Source: Anarhynchus alexandrinus (Eukaryota > Chordata > Aves > Charadriiformes > Charadriidae). From it: 64,000 nucleotides of DNA. The position numbers were made by a program, and so were the translations under genes. Within the stretch, counting starts at the first letter, position 1, and each line of letters opens with the position of its first letter. The notes beneath the pieces are model-generated. The model ran no database searches and had not been told where the DNA came from. It saw nothing but the letters and a program-made list of their open reading frames with translations. The stretch lies in NCBI GenBank assembly GCA_008711295.1, contig VUYV01000289.1:286220-350219 (forward strand). The letters run 5' to 3'. Shown in pieces: positions 26,861 to 38,737 of the stretch.

Positions 26861-28648
26861 CAGCTTTGCTGTATGGAGTAGACTTTGAACATTCACTGGA
26901 AGGTGCCTGGAAAAGCACTGGCAGTCTCTTAGTATTTGTTCAATTTAAACTTAAAAACAGACTCTAGGGACATTAAAGAAGATTCCATTTTCCAACCTGT
27001 ATTTCCAGCTTAGTCAACTAGCTCAAATTTACAATATCTTGGTATCTTGGCAGAAGGATTTCACTGCAGACATAAGGAATGTTACATCTCATATGTGGCG
27101 AACCTTCTGGTATCAGCATGTGGATACTTCAAGGGACAAAGACAAAGGTGGCATGAAGCAGACCTGTACATTCAGTGGTCTGCCACACACAGACACCTGA
27201 CACAGCTTTACTATGCAGCCAACTACATAGCTGAAATAGCTGTACAGTTCAAACCCACCCAAAACATGCAAACTCTCCACCCAATATTTTTTTTTCTCTT
27301 CTGTTCTAGCACAAGATAATCCAATGGAGATTTTCATCTATGATAAGGCTGAAGTTAGGCCAGTTTCCATTAAATTCCACCACACTGTAGATGATGTTAA
27401 AGATGATCTCTGCATTTTGTGAGATTTGGAAATGGGATCTTTATACGAATAAAAAGCCTGAAATCTTTCCTTACAATATGCAGTGCATGTTGGAAGCACT
27501 GTTAGAGGCAAACACTTCTATCTGCAGTGCTCTGTCATTATAACTGTTAAAGGGTCTCATCAGTCTTCTCAATGGACTCTTCCAAAATCTACTGGCTTAT
27601 AACTGAGAACTGTATTTTAGGTCTCAGAGAATCTAGCAGTACAGGATGAAGGATGCTAACAACAACAATATGGAAAATGAAACAATAAAAATTTAATATT
27701 TCAATAATTCTGAAGGTTTTTACTTTTGTACAAAATGTGGTTTACAAGTAGAAAGCAATTATGTGGCATGATACAAATGGTTTTATTTGTATTTCTATGG
27801 TTTATATAACACATGAAGTTTCTACCACAACTCTGTGGGATAACTCATTTATACAGTAACTTATCATCTAGTACTTGGTGTTTGTCTTCAGTTCTGTCTA
27901 GCCTGCTCTCTGTTCAATCCGTTGATGTACTGATTTTGTTTTGGCAGAAACGTTGGTAAATTAGGAGGAGATAATCCATCCTGGAGCTTCTAGATGCCTT
28001 GCTGTGCATCTTTACCAGTGGGTGGTTGCCTCTTTCCTTTCAAATTGATTTGAATTTCACAGAACAGCTGATCTTGGTGATCATAAATACAAATGCAGTG
28101 AAGAAGATAGAAGTTTTCTTTTATTTTCCCTTGTCTCCTGTCCTAACCATTAACACAACAATTACATAGAACACAATGTAGTTTACAGTCACAATATTAT
28201 GATTTCAAGAGTTCTCATTCACTGCTGGATGTGAGAACAGTAAAAGATAACGATTCATAGAAATGAAAAATTAATTTAAAATATGCAAAAGTTCCACATA
28301 CAAGCACGTTGTTATCTTAAACTGTATATGTTGGATCATCATATCATCCATGTTGAATGCTGGCGTTGTGGTCTTTAATGCGTGAATCTGTTTTCCAGCA
28401 TATCCATAGAACTTAGTTGGTACTGAATAGTTTAAAAACCTGATCATTTTTGTTAAGGAGAAAGTTCTTCTTATTAAAAATTCTGAATAAGTTCTTCCTT
28501 GATTTTCTTAATTTTCTTTCTAAAATATAAATGACTAACTCAACTATAACGTGTGTTTGACAGAAATAATTTGAAAGTAATTATACAGAGCCAAGCATTT
28601 AGACTCATGGGTAATTTGAATGCAGCTTCTTTCACCCTTTATAATTAG

Positions 28649-28837
28649 GTACTTCTGGTGTTGTGCTATTCAGTGAACGTTATCCTTTAAAAAATGCAGA
28701 GAAAGATGTAACTGTTCAAAATTCACTCTACAGTATGAGACTTCAAGTTATTGTACAGAAGAGGAATGTGGAAGAAAGAAAGCCCTTCTGTGAAGTCCAG
28801 TTGCATTTCCAGCAGGGACTCACAGCTCTCAAAACAC
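28649..28837 (+). other. Candidate exon, Ig-domain-like peptide (unproven)
   Basis: A pyrimidine-rich tract ending TATAATTAG precedes 28649, and AACAC|GTATGT follows 28837, giving plausible acceptor and donor sites. The 189-bp interval is open in one frame and phase 1 at both ends, the usual phase of immunoglobulin-domain exons. The peptide includes LYSMRLQVIVQKRN and then FCEVQLHFQQG. This resembles strands E-F-G of a V/C2-type Ig domain, where a cysteine sits in strand F (compare the general pattern of MCAM/ALCAM-like proteins). Against it: only 63 codons, no matching neighbour exon found, no conserved Tyr two residues before the Cys (Pro-Phe instead), and chance open frames of this size are common here. 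It could be a relic exon or coincidence. Confidence 0.2.
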
Positions 28838-31029
28838 GTATGTGAAATTTTTTTCCCTACCATAAAAACAACTTCACTGCTTCAAGAAAGAGCTGTACAG
28901 ATTGTTTGTCTACAAACCCAGACTTGACACCTATGACCCTAAGATAAATAGTCTTATTTTGCCTCATTTTGATTTTGCCTCTCATCTTTCATCAATAGAG
29001 TGAGCGAGATGGCTAACAGATTAGTGGATTTTAAACTTAGCTGCATTATTTAAAATGCAGAGATGTTTTACAATCAGTAGAATTCTTCTGGATTTACCTC
29101 AGTTAAATGAGAACACAGTTTACAGCAATGTCCCTTCCTCAGTGAGTTTGAATTCTAGTGGTGGATAAAGGTCAGGTCTCCTACCTGATCTTGTTAAGCA
29201 AGACAACATAACATCCTTTGGTACCCTTCATCCTTTAGTGATCATCCACTGGTGTAATGGAATAGTTATAAATACTGACATTTCAAGAAGAACCTGGTTT
29301 TATTGACCTTTAACTCCACATCATATTGGAGGTTATCATGACACAGTGAGATTTCCTGATTACCAACCTGTAGTGTTACCACAGTGCAGGTTACCTATAA
29401 TTTTTCATTTAATTCTGAAGAGGTTGTGACCTTTTTGTAGGTGCTGGCATGAAATTGGATATTGTCACAGGCAAGTGTTTTATAGGAATTAGGTGGACAA
29501 TGAAGAAAGGAAAAAATGAATGTGGCCGGCAGTTAAACAAGTGGAGATGAACAAATGGAGAGTGCTTCATAACTGATGAAACTACATTTCAGCAGAAGCA
29601 GCAAGGCAAAGGCATCATGCCGGAATTAGGAAAATTTGGGAAACTGTCTTCTGCAGTTAGGCAGAAAACACATGCGCTGATTCACATTATTGAGACCACT
29701 CATAACTTACTGATAGTTGAGTTTTCCAGTCCATTTTTAAAGACAAGTTCACAGTCTTGGAAGAAGTGTGCAGTCAATTGCTCCCACTGAGTTTAACACA
29801 AGACTTGTTACTTGGAGAAGTAATAACTTAAATTATTCAGGTAAATTACAGATTAAACACTAGACTTCAGGTCAAAATAAAACTAGAGACAGATATTTGA
29901 GTACCATAAGTCTCATAATTTGTGACTTTATCAGCTGCTTTCCATATCTGTTCTGGATGAGTCTAACCTTTCTTTGGCAAGATGTTTTTGTTGGATGTCC
30001 AACTTCTTGCTGTGGCCAATGCCAGCTGTTTTACTTGTTATCCACCCAGTCCAAAGGAAGTTGAAGTTAAATCTTTAATCTCTATGGTTTTACTTGTTGT
30101 CTAATTTGAAAACAGTACTATATGTTCATTTCATCTTGGTGATATGTTCTGTCTTCCCTTCAGAAAAACCTCTACACAGTGCTAAATTAGCAAAATTCAA
30201 ACGTGCATTAGGATTAGGTCCAGTCTTTCAGAATGCAGATGATTATTTCTTCTTGGAGAATTTATCCTACATTTACCATTTCACATTGTTTTTTCTAAAT
30301 AATTGTGCTTTCTTAGTCCATACCTTTGTGAATTACTTTGTGCTTTCTGTAGTACCTTTAAGAACCTCAAACTAGTGGTTTTAGATCATTATGTATTTTG
30401 TGGCAAATAATTTCTGAGAAGACTGGGATATAAATTATATGTTGCAGAACATTTAGAGAAACTGCTAGAACTCTTATGCTTAATAACAATACTCTCTAAT
30501 ATTAAAGGAGAAACTGGACCATTGGAAGTTCATGGAAAAAAATGCTACTCTATTCTGAAACTGGCAGAATGGAAAGAAGGCATTGGAGGATTGACATAGT
30601 GTACTAAAAATATGTGAAGAATATATTCTAAGTTGTTCATAAAATCTCATCTTGATTGCAAGGCATTTATTACATTTGGCCATCTTAGTAATAAAATGAT
30701 GCAATCCAGTAAATAGAAAACATAGAGTAGATATTATTTTGAAGGTAGAAACCATTAGTATTTTTATTTCTTGCATGTGATAGACACAGATGAAACTTCT
30801 GTCCATTCAAGCTTATGTTACAGTGCAATCCTATACCATCTATGTTATTCAACAAGTGTGCTATCACAGTCGCTGTCATAGGGAGTAGAAGGCTTTTTTG
30901 GTCATAGTTGCCAGCTTTAAAAATGGGATGGCTTAGGAATAAGGAGTATGAAAAAACAGGTCAGAGGCATGTAATGTATCTCTTTTTTTTTTTTCCTGGA
31001 ATTTCCTGGCAATGCATGTATTAATCTCC

Positions 31030-31265
31030 TATAATATAAATGAATATCATTATCATTAATTTTTTCTGAAGCCTGCAATTGCTAATTGTAAGTAAAACTT
31101 TAAATAATTACACTTGTTTTCCTTGTACGATTGTTTATTCAATGATCTGAAAGCATTCCACTAATTTTAAATATGGAATTAATTACCTGTAAGGCACATG
31201 ATTAATTGAAGCAATTTTAATAATGGTGCCTATCATCGAGCAGCAATCTGAAATCAAATGATTTG
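31030..31265. promoter_or_regulatory. Candidate non-coding regulatory element (homeodomain-word cluster)
   Basis: A block with GCAATTGCTAATTG (31075-31088), CATTCCA (TEAD-like, about 31154), GGAATTAATTACCTG (about 31176-31190) and GATTAATTGAAGCAATT (31200-31216). The density of TAATTA-type words with non-repetitive spacing resembles conserved enhancers in gene deserts. No coding potential. Conservation is unknown. Confidence 0.17.
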
Positions 31266-31800
31266 CTGAAGATTCCTATATCAGTGAAGATATACAGAAC
31301 AGATTGTCAGACTCCTACTCTCATTTTTGGCAAAGAAGGAATACCATTCCTTCCCAGAAGTTTGCTTTGACATCATATTAAAACAGTCATTACTGTTATT
31401 CTAAGCAACTAATTAGAAGCTTGCAGTTCCTTCTTTAGTTTCTTTTTGGATTCTTCCTTTTGAAGAATCCTCACAGAGACCCCTGCAGCCCCTGATGCCA
31501 ACACGGGCACCTGCACCCATACTTTTATAAACATTAATTCAATGGTGTACATACTACAGTGAAGCCTTTAGTGTCTCAGGCACCACCTCAACAGAAGTTT
31601 GTAACTTCATTTTGTATTTCCACAGTATTTTTATTCTACTGATGCACATGACAAGGCAGTATGGACCTTATTTTCCCTTCCCCTTTTTTTTTTGTTCTTT
31701 AAATAATGAAAAAAAAATAATTTATCTTGCTGGCAACACTGAAATAATGGTACAGGTAAAAGCATGAAACACCAAACCAGTATATTCATCATTTAAAATA

Positions 31801-32464
31801 GAATCATAAAATCATAGAATCATTTAAAATCATTTAGATTGGAAAAGACCCTGAAGATCATCGAATCCAACTGTAAAACTAGCACTGCCAAGTCTACCAC
31901 TAAACCGTGTCCCTAAGTGTCACATCTACACAACCTTAAATACCTCCAGGGATGGTGACTCAACTACTTCCCTGGGCAGTCTGTTCCAATGCTTGACAAC
32001 ATTTTCAGTGAAGAAATTTTTCATAATATCCAATCTAAACCTCCCCTGGTGCAGCCTGAGGCCGTTTCCTCTTGTCTTATTGCTTGTTGCTTGGGAGAAA
32101 AAGACGACCCCCAACTATCTACACCCTCCTTTTGGGTAGTTGTAGAGAGCGATAAGGTCTCCCCTGAGCCTCCTTGTCTCCAGACTAAACAACACCAGTT
32201 CCCTCAGCTGCTCCTCATAAGACTTCTTCTCTAGACCCCTCTCCAGCTTTGTTGCCCTTCTCTGAACATGCTCCAGTACCTCAATGTCTTTCTTGTAGTG
32301 AGGGGCCCGAAATTGAACACAGTATTTGAGGTGCAGCTTCACCAGTGCTGAGTACAAGGGAACAATCACTTCTCTAGTCCTGCTCACCACACTGTTTCTG
32401 ATACAAGCTAGGGTGCTATTGGCCTCCTTGGCCATTTGGGCAAACTCCCAGCTCATATTCAGGT
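31801..32464 (-). mobile_element. CR1 LINE 3' fragment, minus strand (older subfamily)
   Basis: The 3' tail lies at 31801-31823 (plus-strand AATCATAAAATCATAGAATC), followed by the complement of a 3' UTR with GATCATCGAATCCAACTG. The ORF2 end is read on the minus strand: 31926-32114 contains [20 protein letters not shown], and 32115-32483 contains [38 protein letters not shown] and [17 protein letters not shown]. The 5' edge is at about 32464, near the segment for an [18 protein letters not shown] peptide. The copy at 45769-46354 shares the same 3' UTR wording (TGCCAAGTCYACCACTAAA, CTTGACAACATTTTCAGTG), so both belong to one subfamily. Truncated and frameshifted. Confidence 0.93.
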
Positions 32465-33589
32465 ATATTTCTATATACCACATATAGTCATAGTGTCAGT
32501 CTTTGCATACTCCTTCTACTCTTGTACAGAAAACTAGTTTATATGAATCACATAGAAACTGGTGTTTCTGCTGTTCTGAAACTTGTGACTAGTGATCATG
32601 CCTAACAGTCATCTTGAAGTTATTTTCCGGCTTCTTATGTACAAGACCGTTAATGATATTTTCAAGAAGCTTTCTAAGAATAAATCTAAGCTAAGTTGGT
32701 GGATGTTCTCTCCTTATGTAGAATGATTCCTCATCCCTTCCACAAGAGCTGTATGTCCTGTTTACAGAGTAGAGACACCCTACACTGCTGTATGACCAGC
32801 TTTAATGCAAAACCACCATCTTTGCATGCAAAGATGCAAAATCATCTTTGTCTCAGCTACTTTGCTGTGTTTTCCCTTCACTTAACAGGCAAATCAAACT
32901 GAACAGAATGCAATGTTCCCTTCTGTCTCCAGCACTTTACCACATTTGGGGAATTATGGATTGTTTCCACTAGGAGGAAAAATCAAACATGGTGTTTCTT
33001 TGCCACAATCCTGTTTACAAAGATGGTACAAAATGCTATTTCTATAAATACAACAGGATGCAGAGAAGAAACAGCAGGACTGTCTTAGTGCCAGTGTTTT
33101 TCAGAGCACTTAGTCCACATGTTCTTTCAGATGTTGCCATTCCCTGAGCTGATGGTGCTTGTGGTTTGTTTCACTGCTTCTCTTCTTTTAGACTCTGGTG
33201 TTTTGGGTTTATTTTCTTCCTCTCTGCATGGATCAGGGAATATTCACAAATCAGTACCCAATGAAGGACCCTCTACCAACATTTGCCTGCTACATAAATG
33301 TTGTTTGGAAAAGGGGAATAGACAATGGTCTCAGGTTAAGGACGTAATTTATTTCAGCTATTTGATCCCACAATAGTTGAAAATAACTCATGTTGTCTTT
33401 TTCAAAAAATAATGCAGTTTAAAGATATAGAACCTAAAATGGACTGAAAATTTAACCAGAATCCTTCATTTTTTCTCTAACCTGTAACGAAGTCCCCCTT
33501 AATAATGAAATCTTATGGTCTTTCATTTGACAGATGAACTTTCAAGAATATGACATTTTGGAACTATGTATAAGAAATTATACCTTTAT

Positions 33590-33830
33590 AAAAATTCAAT
33601 TGTAATTACATTTAATTTCAGATTACAATCTAATTAAAGTCATGTAATCTTTCACTATTGACAGTTTTAGTTATGTGCCTTTTCAATAGAAGCAGTATAA
33701 TTTCACAGCTCCAGACTACTAATTGTATAGTAAGGTTTAGACTACAGCTACAAAAACCTTTATGCAGTTGATATGTAAATTAATTAGCAGGATTAATGTG
33801 CAACTTGGAGCCACTAGACATACGAAGGTA
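33590..33830. promoter_or_regulatory. Candidate non-coding regulatory element
   Basis: AT-rich but complex block with GTAATTACATTTAATTTC, CAATCTAATTAAAG, a TTGACAG word (TALE-homeodomain-like, about 33658) and AAATTAATTAGCAGGATTAA (about 33776-33795). No open frame. The evidence is motif density only, which AT-rich DNA can produce by chance. Confidence 0.14.
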
Positions 33831-34473
33831 ATGACCTTAGAGTTTGCAAGTAAAAGGATGCTAACATAATGATTGTGTTGGCAAAATAACACAGGGTAAA
33901 TTGAAAGCACATTTCAGATTTCAATAATTTTTTTAAACTTTTCAGGAAAAATGATGTTCCATAAAAAATGCTGTATGATTTATACTAAGATTTTAGCAGA
34001 GCCTTTAAGAAAGATTTTTTCAGTATTTTTCCTATTGAAGAGAAGTGAGGGGTGTTTGCTAAGCTCCACAATATGGAATTCAGATTGCAAGCAGACAAGA
34101 AAAGAACAGGGTAAATAATGAAAGTAGTAGTAGTACAAAAAATACCAGTTATATAAAAGTAGTGTCTGTTATACCCTCCCAGTCTAGATAAATGACATGT
34201 TCTACTTTTGCTTTTAAACTGTTCTGTTTTCCCTAGAAAGAAACTTCAAACAAAAACATATTTAAGCTTTTGACAGAGGTTGGGTTTGTCAGCATCAGTT
34301 CATCAATTGATGAATCAGAAACAATTTGGCTAGCAAAACAAAGCTAGATTTTGTAGATCTCACAGCTGAAGGCATCTAAACAACATTCAGGATGAAAACC
34401 AGAATTCACTGAGCAAGAGTTTTGTGTTTACTGTAATAAGAGCAAAGGCAGGTCTTCCAAAAAACTAAGGAAA

Positions 34474-34514
34474 TTAATTGTTAATGTTAACTTAATTGTT
34501 AATGTTAACTTAAT
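34474..34514. repeat. 18-bp direct tandem duplication
   Basis: TTAATTGTTAATGTTAAC occurs twice without a gap (34474-34491, 34492-34509) and is followed by TTAAT, the start of a third unit. The perfect identity suggests a recent slippage event. Confidence 0.9.
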
Positions 34515-35397
34515 GACTGTTAAGCTCTTCTGAAATGTCCGCAATTCTTCTGTAATAAACAGTTAGGATACCTTTCGACCTCAGACTCAAAATGTAGGGA
34601 AAATTAGCAAATTAAAATATGATAGAGCCTTATAAGAGCATGCAAGAGAGAAGCAAAATAATAATAATTAAAAAAATCTTGAGACGTAGAAGATACTGGG
34701 TTTTGAGAAAACAAAGTGGGAAGGATTGTGGAAGAAACAGACAATAATTTCATACCTTGTTTCTATTATATGTTTAATAGAGTCAGAAATAAGAATTGGG
34801 AGTTGATTCTGCTTTATACTTTGCTGTAGAAAATACTAAACTAACCAAAAACCTGTAAAATTATTATTTCAATGTCTTCTACATAAGCTATTTTTACAGG
34901 AGGTTACAGTTAGCAAACCTTCTTGGGTTTAATCCTAGCACTCCTAAAGTCAATGACAAAACACTTTGTGATAGCAGCTGGGCCAGAATTTCATCCTCTG
35001 CTCTTTTGAGTAACTGACGGATACATACAGACAAAGTAATACATTTTAAATTGCTTATAGCTCTTGTGTTTCTGTCTGTCATAGGACCATATGAATCACT
35101 CATCAGATTTGACCATTCAGCCATCTGGTTAAATACATTTTTTAACATATTCCCCACCCCGACATACACATAAATTTATTCCTTAATTGTATACAGTTAT
35201 GGGCTGCTGTATTGTGTAATTTTCCATTTTTAAATACTTACATAATTTACAATCATTATTTTCTCATTTACCCTACAAAATTCCATGAGTAGATTTTTGA
35301 ACCCTGCTACAATTTTTAGATTTTATGATGTTGTTATATACTTAAAAGTCAATGTTGTACTGTATAAATGCATTTTCTCAATTTTAAATCTTTTATT

Positions 35398-35464
35398 TTC
35401 TAATACATTTAATTTATAATACATCTAATACATCTAATACATTTCTAATACATTTCTAATACAG
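35398..35464. repeat. Minisatellite of TCTAATACAT-type units
   Basis: About five to six 10-12-bp units of the form TCTAATACATT, imperfect at the left and more regular at the right, in AT-rich DNA 190 bp before the old CR1 copy. Confidence 0.8.
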
Positions 35465-35652
35465 TGCCATTTAGAACTTATATTATAGTATTATTAGATT
35501 TCTGGGATGTACCTGTCAACTTCATCCTAGTAACTGCAAGAAATTAAGGCAGACAGGCCAAAAATACCTGACATTAATAAGATCTCTTTGAAGAATAGAA
35601 ATTCTACGTTCTTACTTCTTATGTGAACTGTGGGGATTTGATAGGACCACAG

Positions 35653-37679
35653 CTCATAGAAACAGATATTTGTTGGAAGTGAGTTCAGGATATCATCGGG
35701 TCCAACTTCCAGCTCAAAGGATGAGTACTGCCAACACTTGATCAGGACAGGCATGGATAGTTTTGTGTAGGTGATTCTTGAGCTTATTTTGCTGTCTGTC
35801 TGGGAAACCTGTACCACTGCTGCACCATTCTCACAGCAAAAAAAAAAGGTCTTCCAATGTCCAACTCAAAACTCCCAAGCCACAATTTTTGGCTGTTGCC
35901 CCTTTTTATATTGTGCACCAGTACTGAGAAGAGTTTGGTTCCTTTATTTCTGGCTGCAGGCTGATATTTCTTCCCTCGACTTCCTTTCCAGCTCCAGCTT
36001 CCTTTCCTGTCCAGAAATCCAGTTCCTTCAACCCATTCTTAAAGGTCTTGTGCCAAAAATGACTGACTGTCTTCATACTAAACCCTCCTCCAGCTTCTTC
36101 ACATCACTCGTGAACTAGGGCCACAGACTGGTTCTGGTGTAGCCTCACCAGTGCTATATAGAGGGGAATATAACCTCCCTCAAACTGCCAGCCATAATGC
36201 TCGTAATAGACACAATTTGCCTTGTTCATCATAAAAGTGAATATTCACATATTCATGACATCTGAATGGGAGCTGTTGGCTCATATTCAGTCCAACTGCA
36301 GGGCCAGTCAGCCCCCAGCCCATATTGAAACTTTTTTTTTCCCTCCTCCAGATGCAAAACTTTGCACTTTCCTTGGTTGGACTTTGTGAGGTTTCTGCTA
36401 GCTCAGTCCTCAGGTGTACTACAGACTGAAGCTCTACTATTTCTTTTGTCAGACACTCCTCTAATTTAGTGTCATTGGGAAATTTGATGGTAGTGTATTC
36501 TACATTATCATCTAAATATCATCTAAATATCAACTAAATGGCCTTGGGCAGCCTGGTCTAGTGGGAGGTGTCCCTGCCTATGGCAGGGGGGTTGGAACTC
36601 GATGATCTTCAAGGTCCTTTCCAACCTAAACCATTCTATGATTCTGTGATCTAAATCGTTGATGTGAATGTTGAAAAATAAGGACTGTGGCATCGATCCA
36701 GGATATACTCTGTTTATTTTGTGCCACCAGACAGGTATTAAAGCATTGACCAACACCTTTTGAGCCCAGTCCAGCCAATTAGGAACCCACCTAACAGTCA
36801 ATTCTTCCAGCCCATATTTCCTCATCTTATAAATGAGAATATTGTGGTACACGGTGTCAAATGGCTTAAAGAGGTCATGGTACAGAACTTCCAGCCCTCT
36901 GCTTTATCCATATAACCAATGAGTTTGTGGTAAAAGGCAATCAGTTCATCCAGCCTGCTTTGCCACTGGCAAATCTATGTTGAGTATTCCTGGTTACTCT
37001 CTTGTCTTGCATATGCCTGAAAATGTATTCCAAAAGGACATGCTCCCTTCCAAGGACTGAGAAGAAATTGGCCAACCCATAGTTATCCAGGTTCTCCTTC
37101 TTGTCTGTCTTAGTGACAGGCATAACATGAAGTTTTTGCACAGTTATGGATACCTCCTCCAGTTGTCACTGTTTTCCGCAGAAGACATACAATAGCCTTA
37201 CAATCATGATCTTTCAGCACCTTCAAACTGAAACAGCTGATGAGATGCTGATGCTGTTCAAGATGATGGATTTAAACATATCCAGTTTCTCTAGGTACTT
37301 TTGAGCTGTTGCTCCCAACTGTTAGCTGTCTTACTCCTTTCCAGACTGCTATTACATACAGAGGTCTGAGAGCAGGCAATGCCTATGAAGACCAAGACAG
37401 AAAAGGAATGAGTTGTTTAGTCTTCTCCATGTCACCTCTCACTTGTTGGTTCTCCCATCCATTAACAAACCTACCTTTTCCCTGAATGGTTTTTTGCACA
37501 TAGTTTAACTGCAGGATCCCTTTTTTTTTATCTCTAATATCCCTTGCTAGGTTTAGCTCCAGCTGGGCTTTGTTCTTGAATTCCTCCCTAAGTATATGAG
37601 AAATGCCTCTATACTTCCCTTTTGTTGCCTGTCATTTCCATCTCTTGTATGCTGTTTTTTTTGCATTTTGGTTCAAGAG
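35653..37679 (-). mobile_element. Old, diverged CR1 LINE copy, minus strand, interrupted by a younger CR1
   Basis: A roughly 2-kb degraded copy read right to left. At the 5' side (37540-37679) the plus strand matches the complement of the ORF2 linker (GGTTTAGCTCCAGCTGGGCT). The RT fingers follow: minus frame 36941-37141 shows RHMQDKRVTRNTQHRFASGK, a decayed version of the QHGFTKGKS block. Then comes the palm: minus frame 36523-36852 has YHNILIYKMRKYGLEELTVR and FFNIHINDLD. The C-terminal part and 3' UTR (35653-36500) are recognisable only in patches, such as CATAGAAACAGATATTTGTT near the 3' end and the plus-strand CTGTTGGCTCATATTCAGTC near 36263. Divergence is much higher than in the other copies, so this is the oldest CR1 here. 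A younger CR1 tail sits inside it at 36540-36648. Confidence 0.85.
36540..36648 (+). mobile_element. Young CR1 3' tail nested inside the old CR1
   Basis: A 109-bp piece with GGCAGCCTGGTCTAGTGGGA, then the 3' UTR GGCAGGGGGGTTGGAACTCG and the tail ATTCTATGATTCTGTG ending at 36648. It lies opposite to, and splits, the surrounding old CR1: the host copy's sequence resumes with ATCTAAATCGTTGATG. ATCTAAAT directly follows the insert (36649-36656) and a near copy, AACTAAAT, directly precedes it (36532-36539), as a target-site duplication would. Two more ATCTAAAT words precede that (36510, 36521). The insert is of the same subfamily as 56357-56673. Confidence 0.93.
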
Positions 37680-38737
37680 GTATTAACATATGTGCAAAAA
37701 AGTAGGTCATACTCAAGTTTACCAAGTTTAAATTATGTGAATATTTCGTTGAGATAGAAGTTCTGGAGTTCTGAGGACATTTTTTTAAAAATAAATGTAT
37801 TACAGTTACATCGGTTTATGTTACAGCCCTGTATTTTTTGGCACGATTTAATTAACACAACAACAAAAGAAAACCCCAGATGACAGCCTGCAAAAACATA
37901 TAGTCAAAATGGAACCTCTGTATGCAGTTGACTGAAAAAAAAAAAGTAAAAATCAGATCACTGTTTATTTCAAGCACAGAGCTTTTCAATCAATTCTGTG
38001 TGGAAGCAAGGAGGCTGCCACTTTGCTTGTCCGCATTGTTACAAAAAGTGCTCTCCTGTGTTGCCAAGCTCACTGTGCTGCCTCTATCTGGCACCAAAGC
38101 ACTATCTTTTGCTGCCATGCAGCCTGCACTATGTGATAAAGTGTAGTTCTCTGCTTTGCTGATTATCAGCTCTACTATAGACGGTGCTCCCTTGTGCTGC
38201 GGTATTCCATTTTGAAGTGTTGTTCTCTCCTGCTTGTCTCCCTTCTGAAATGCACATCACAATGAAGTTTTAGACTCTTTCACTAAGAGTCTTTGTGTGG
38301 TACGCAGTCTGTAAAGGTATTATTGGTTTTAATTTCACATTTGTGTGTGTCTGTATTTGAGTAATGGGATATTGAAAGACCTAGAACTGGAGGACGATAC
38401 TATGCTTTTATTTATAGAATTGAAAAGATGTGTATTACAAACAGTTGTAGCAGAGGATAAGCAGAGAATAGAAATAATATTTAATTGATATGATCCATTT
38501 TGAGTGAAATTTACCTTGAAATAAAAAAAGTAACCAAAATTGTTGTCTTGCCCACCAAAATAATAACAACAACAATATATTATTATTGTTGTTGTTGTTG
38601 TAATGTAAAGGCATACAAATTTTAGGTGCTTTATCAAAGTAGAATCCACTGTCCTGAATTAGTCAGCTAGGTTCTCAATACAATTTAAAGAAAATTTACA
38701 TGAAAAAAGTAGAGAAGTGCTTGAAAAAAATCCCGTG
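37680..38737. other. Spacer between two CR1 copies
   Basis: About 1 kb. The part around 37980-38250 is less AT-rich and repeats loose words of the type GTGCTCTCCTGTG/GTGCTCCCTTGTG four times, without forming a clear tandem array. The rest is AT-rich. No gene or recognised transposon. Confidence 0.45.
38557..38601. repeat. Palindromic (AAC)n/(GTT)n simple repeat
   Basis: AATAATAACAACAACAATA on the left mirrors TATTATTGTTGTTGTTGTTG on the right, so the two halves are near inverted complements around ATAT and could form a hairpin. Confidence 0.85.

Larger units (their letters stand above)
26861..31800. other. Unique AT-rich stretch with one exon candidate
   Basis: Almost 5 kb without recognisable repeats. 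Open frames are short (maximum 108 codons). A splice-bordered interval at 28649-28837 and a motif-dense block at about 31030-31260 are listed separately. The rest shows no feature I can support. Confidence 0.5.
32465..35652. other. Unique AT-rich spacer
   Basis: About 3.2 kb with no recognised mobile element and no open frame above 91 codons. It contains a TTTGCATGCAAA palindrome at 32821, a motif-dense AT-rich block around 33590-33830, and two tandem repeats described separately. Confidence 0.5.

Noticed and set aside
35398..35464. Short regularly spaced units that could suggest a CRISPR-like array
   Set aside because: The units are contiguous 10-12-bp minisatellite repeats without spacers, in a vertebrate genome.
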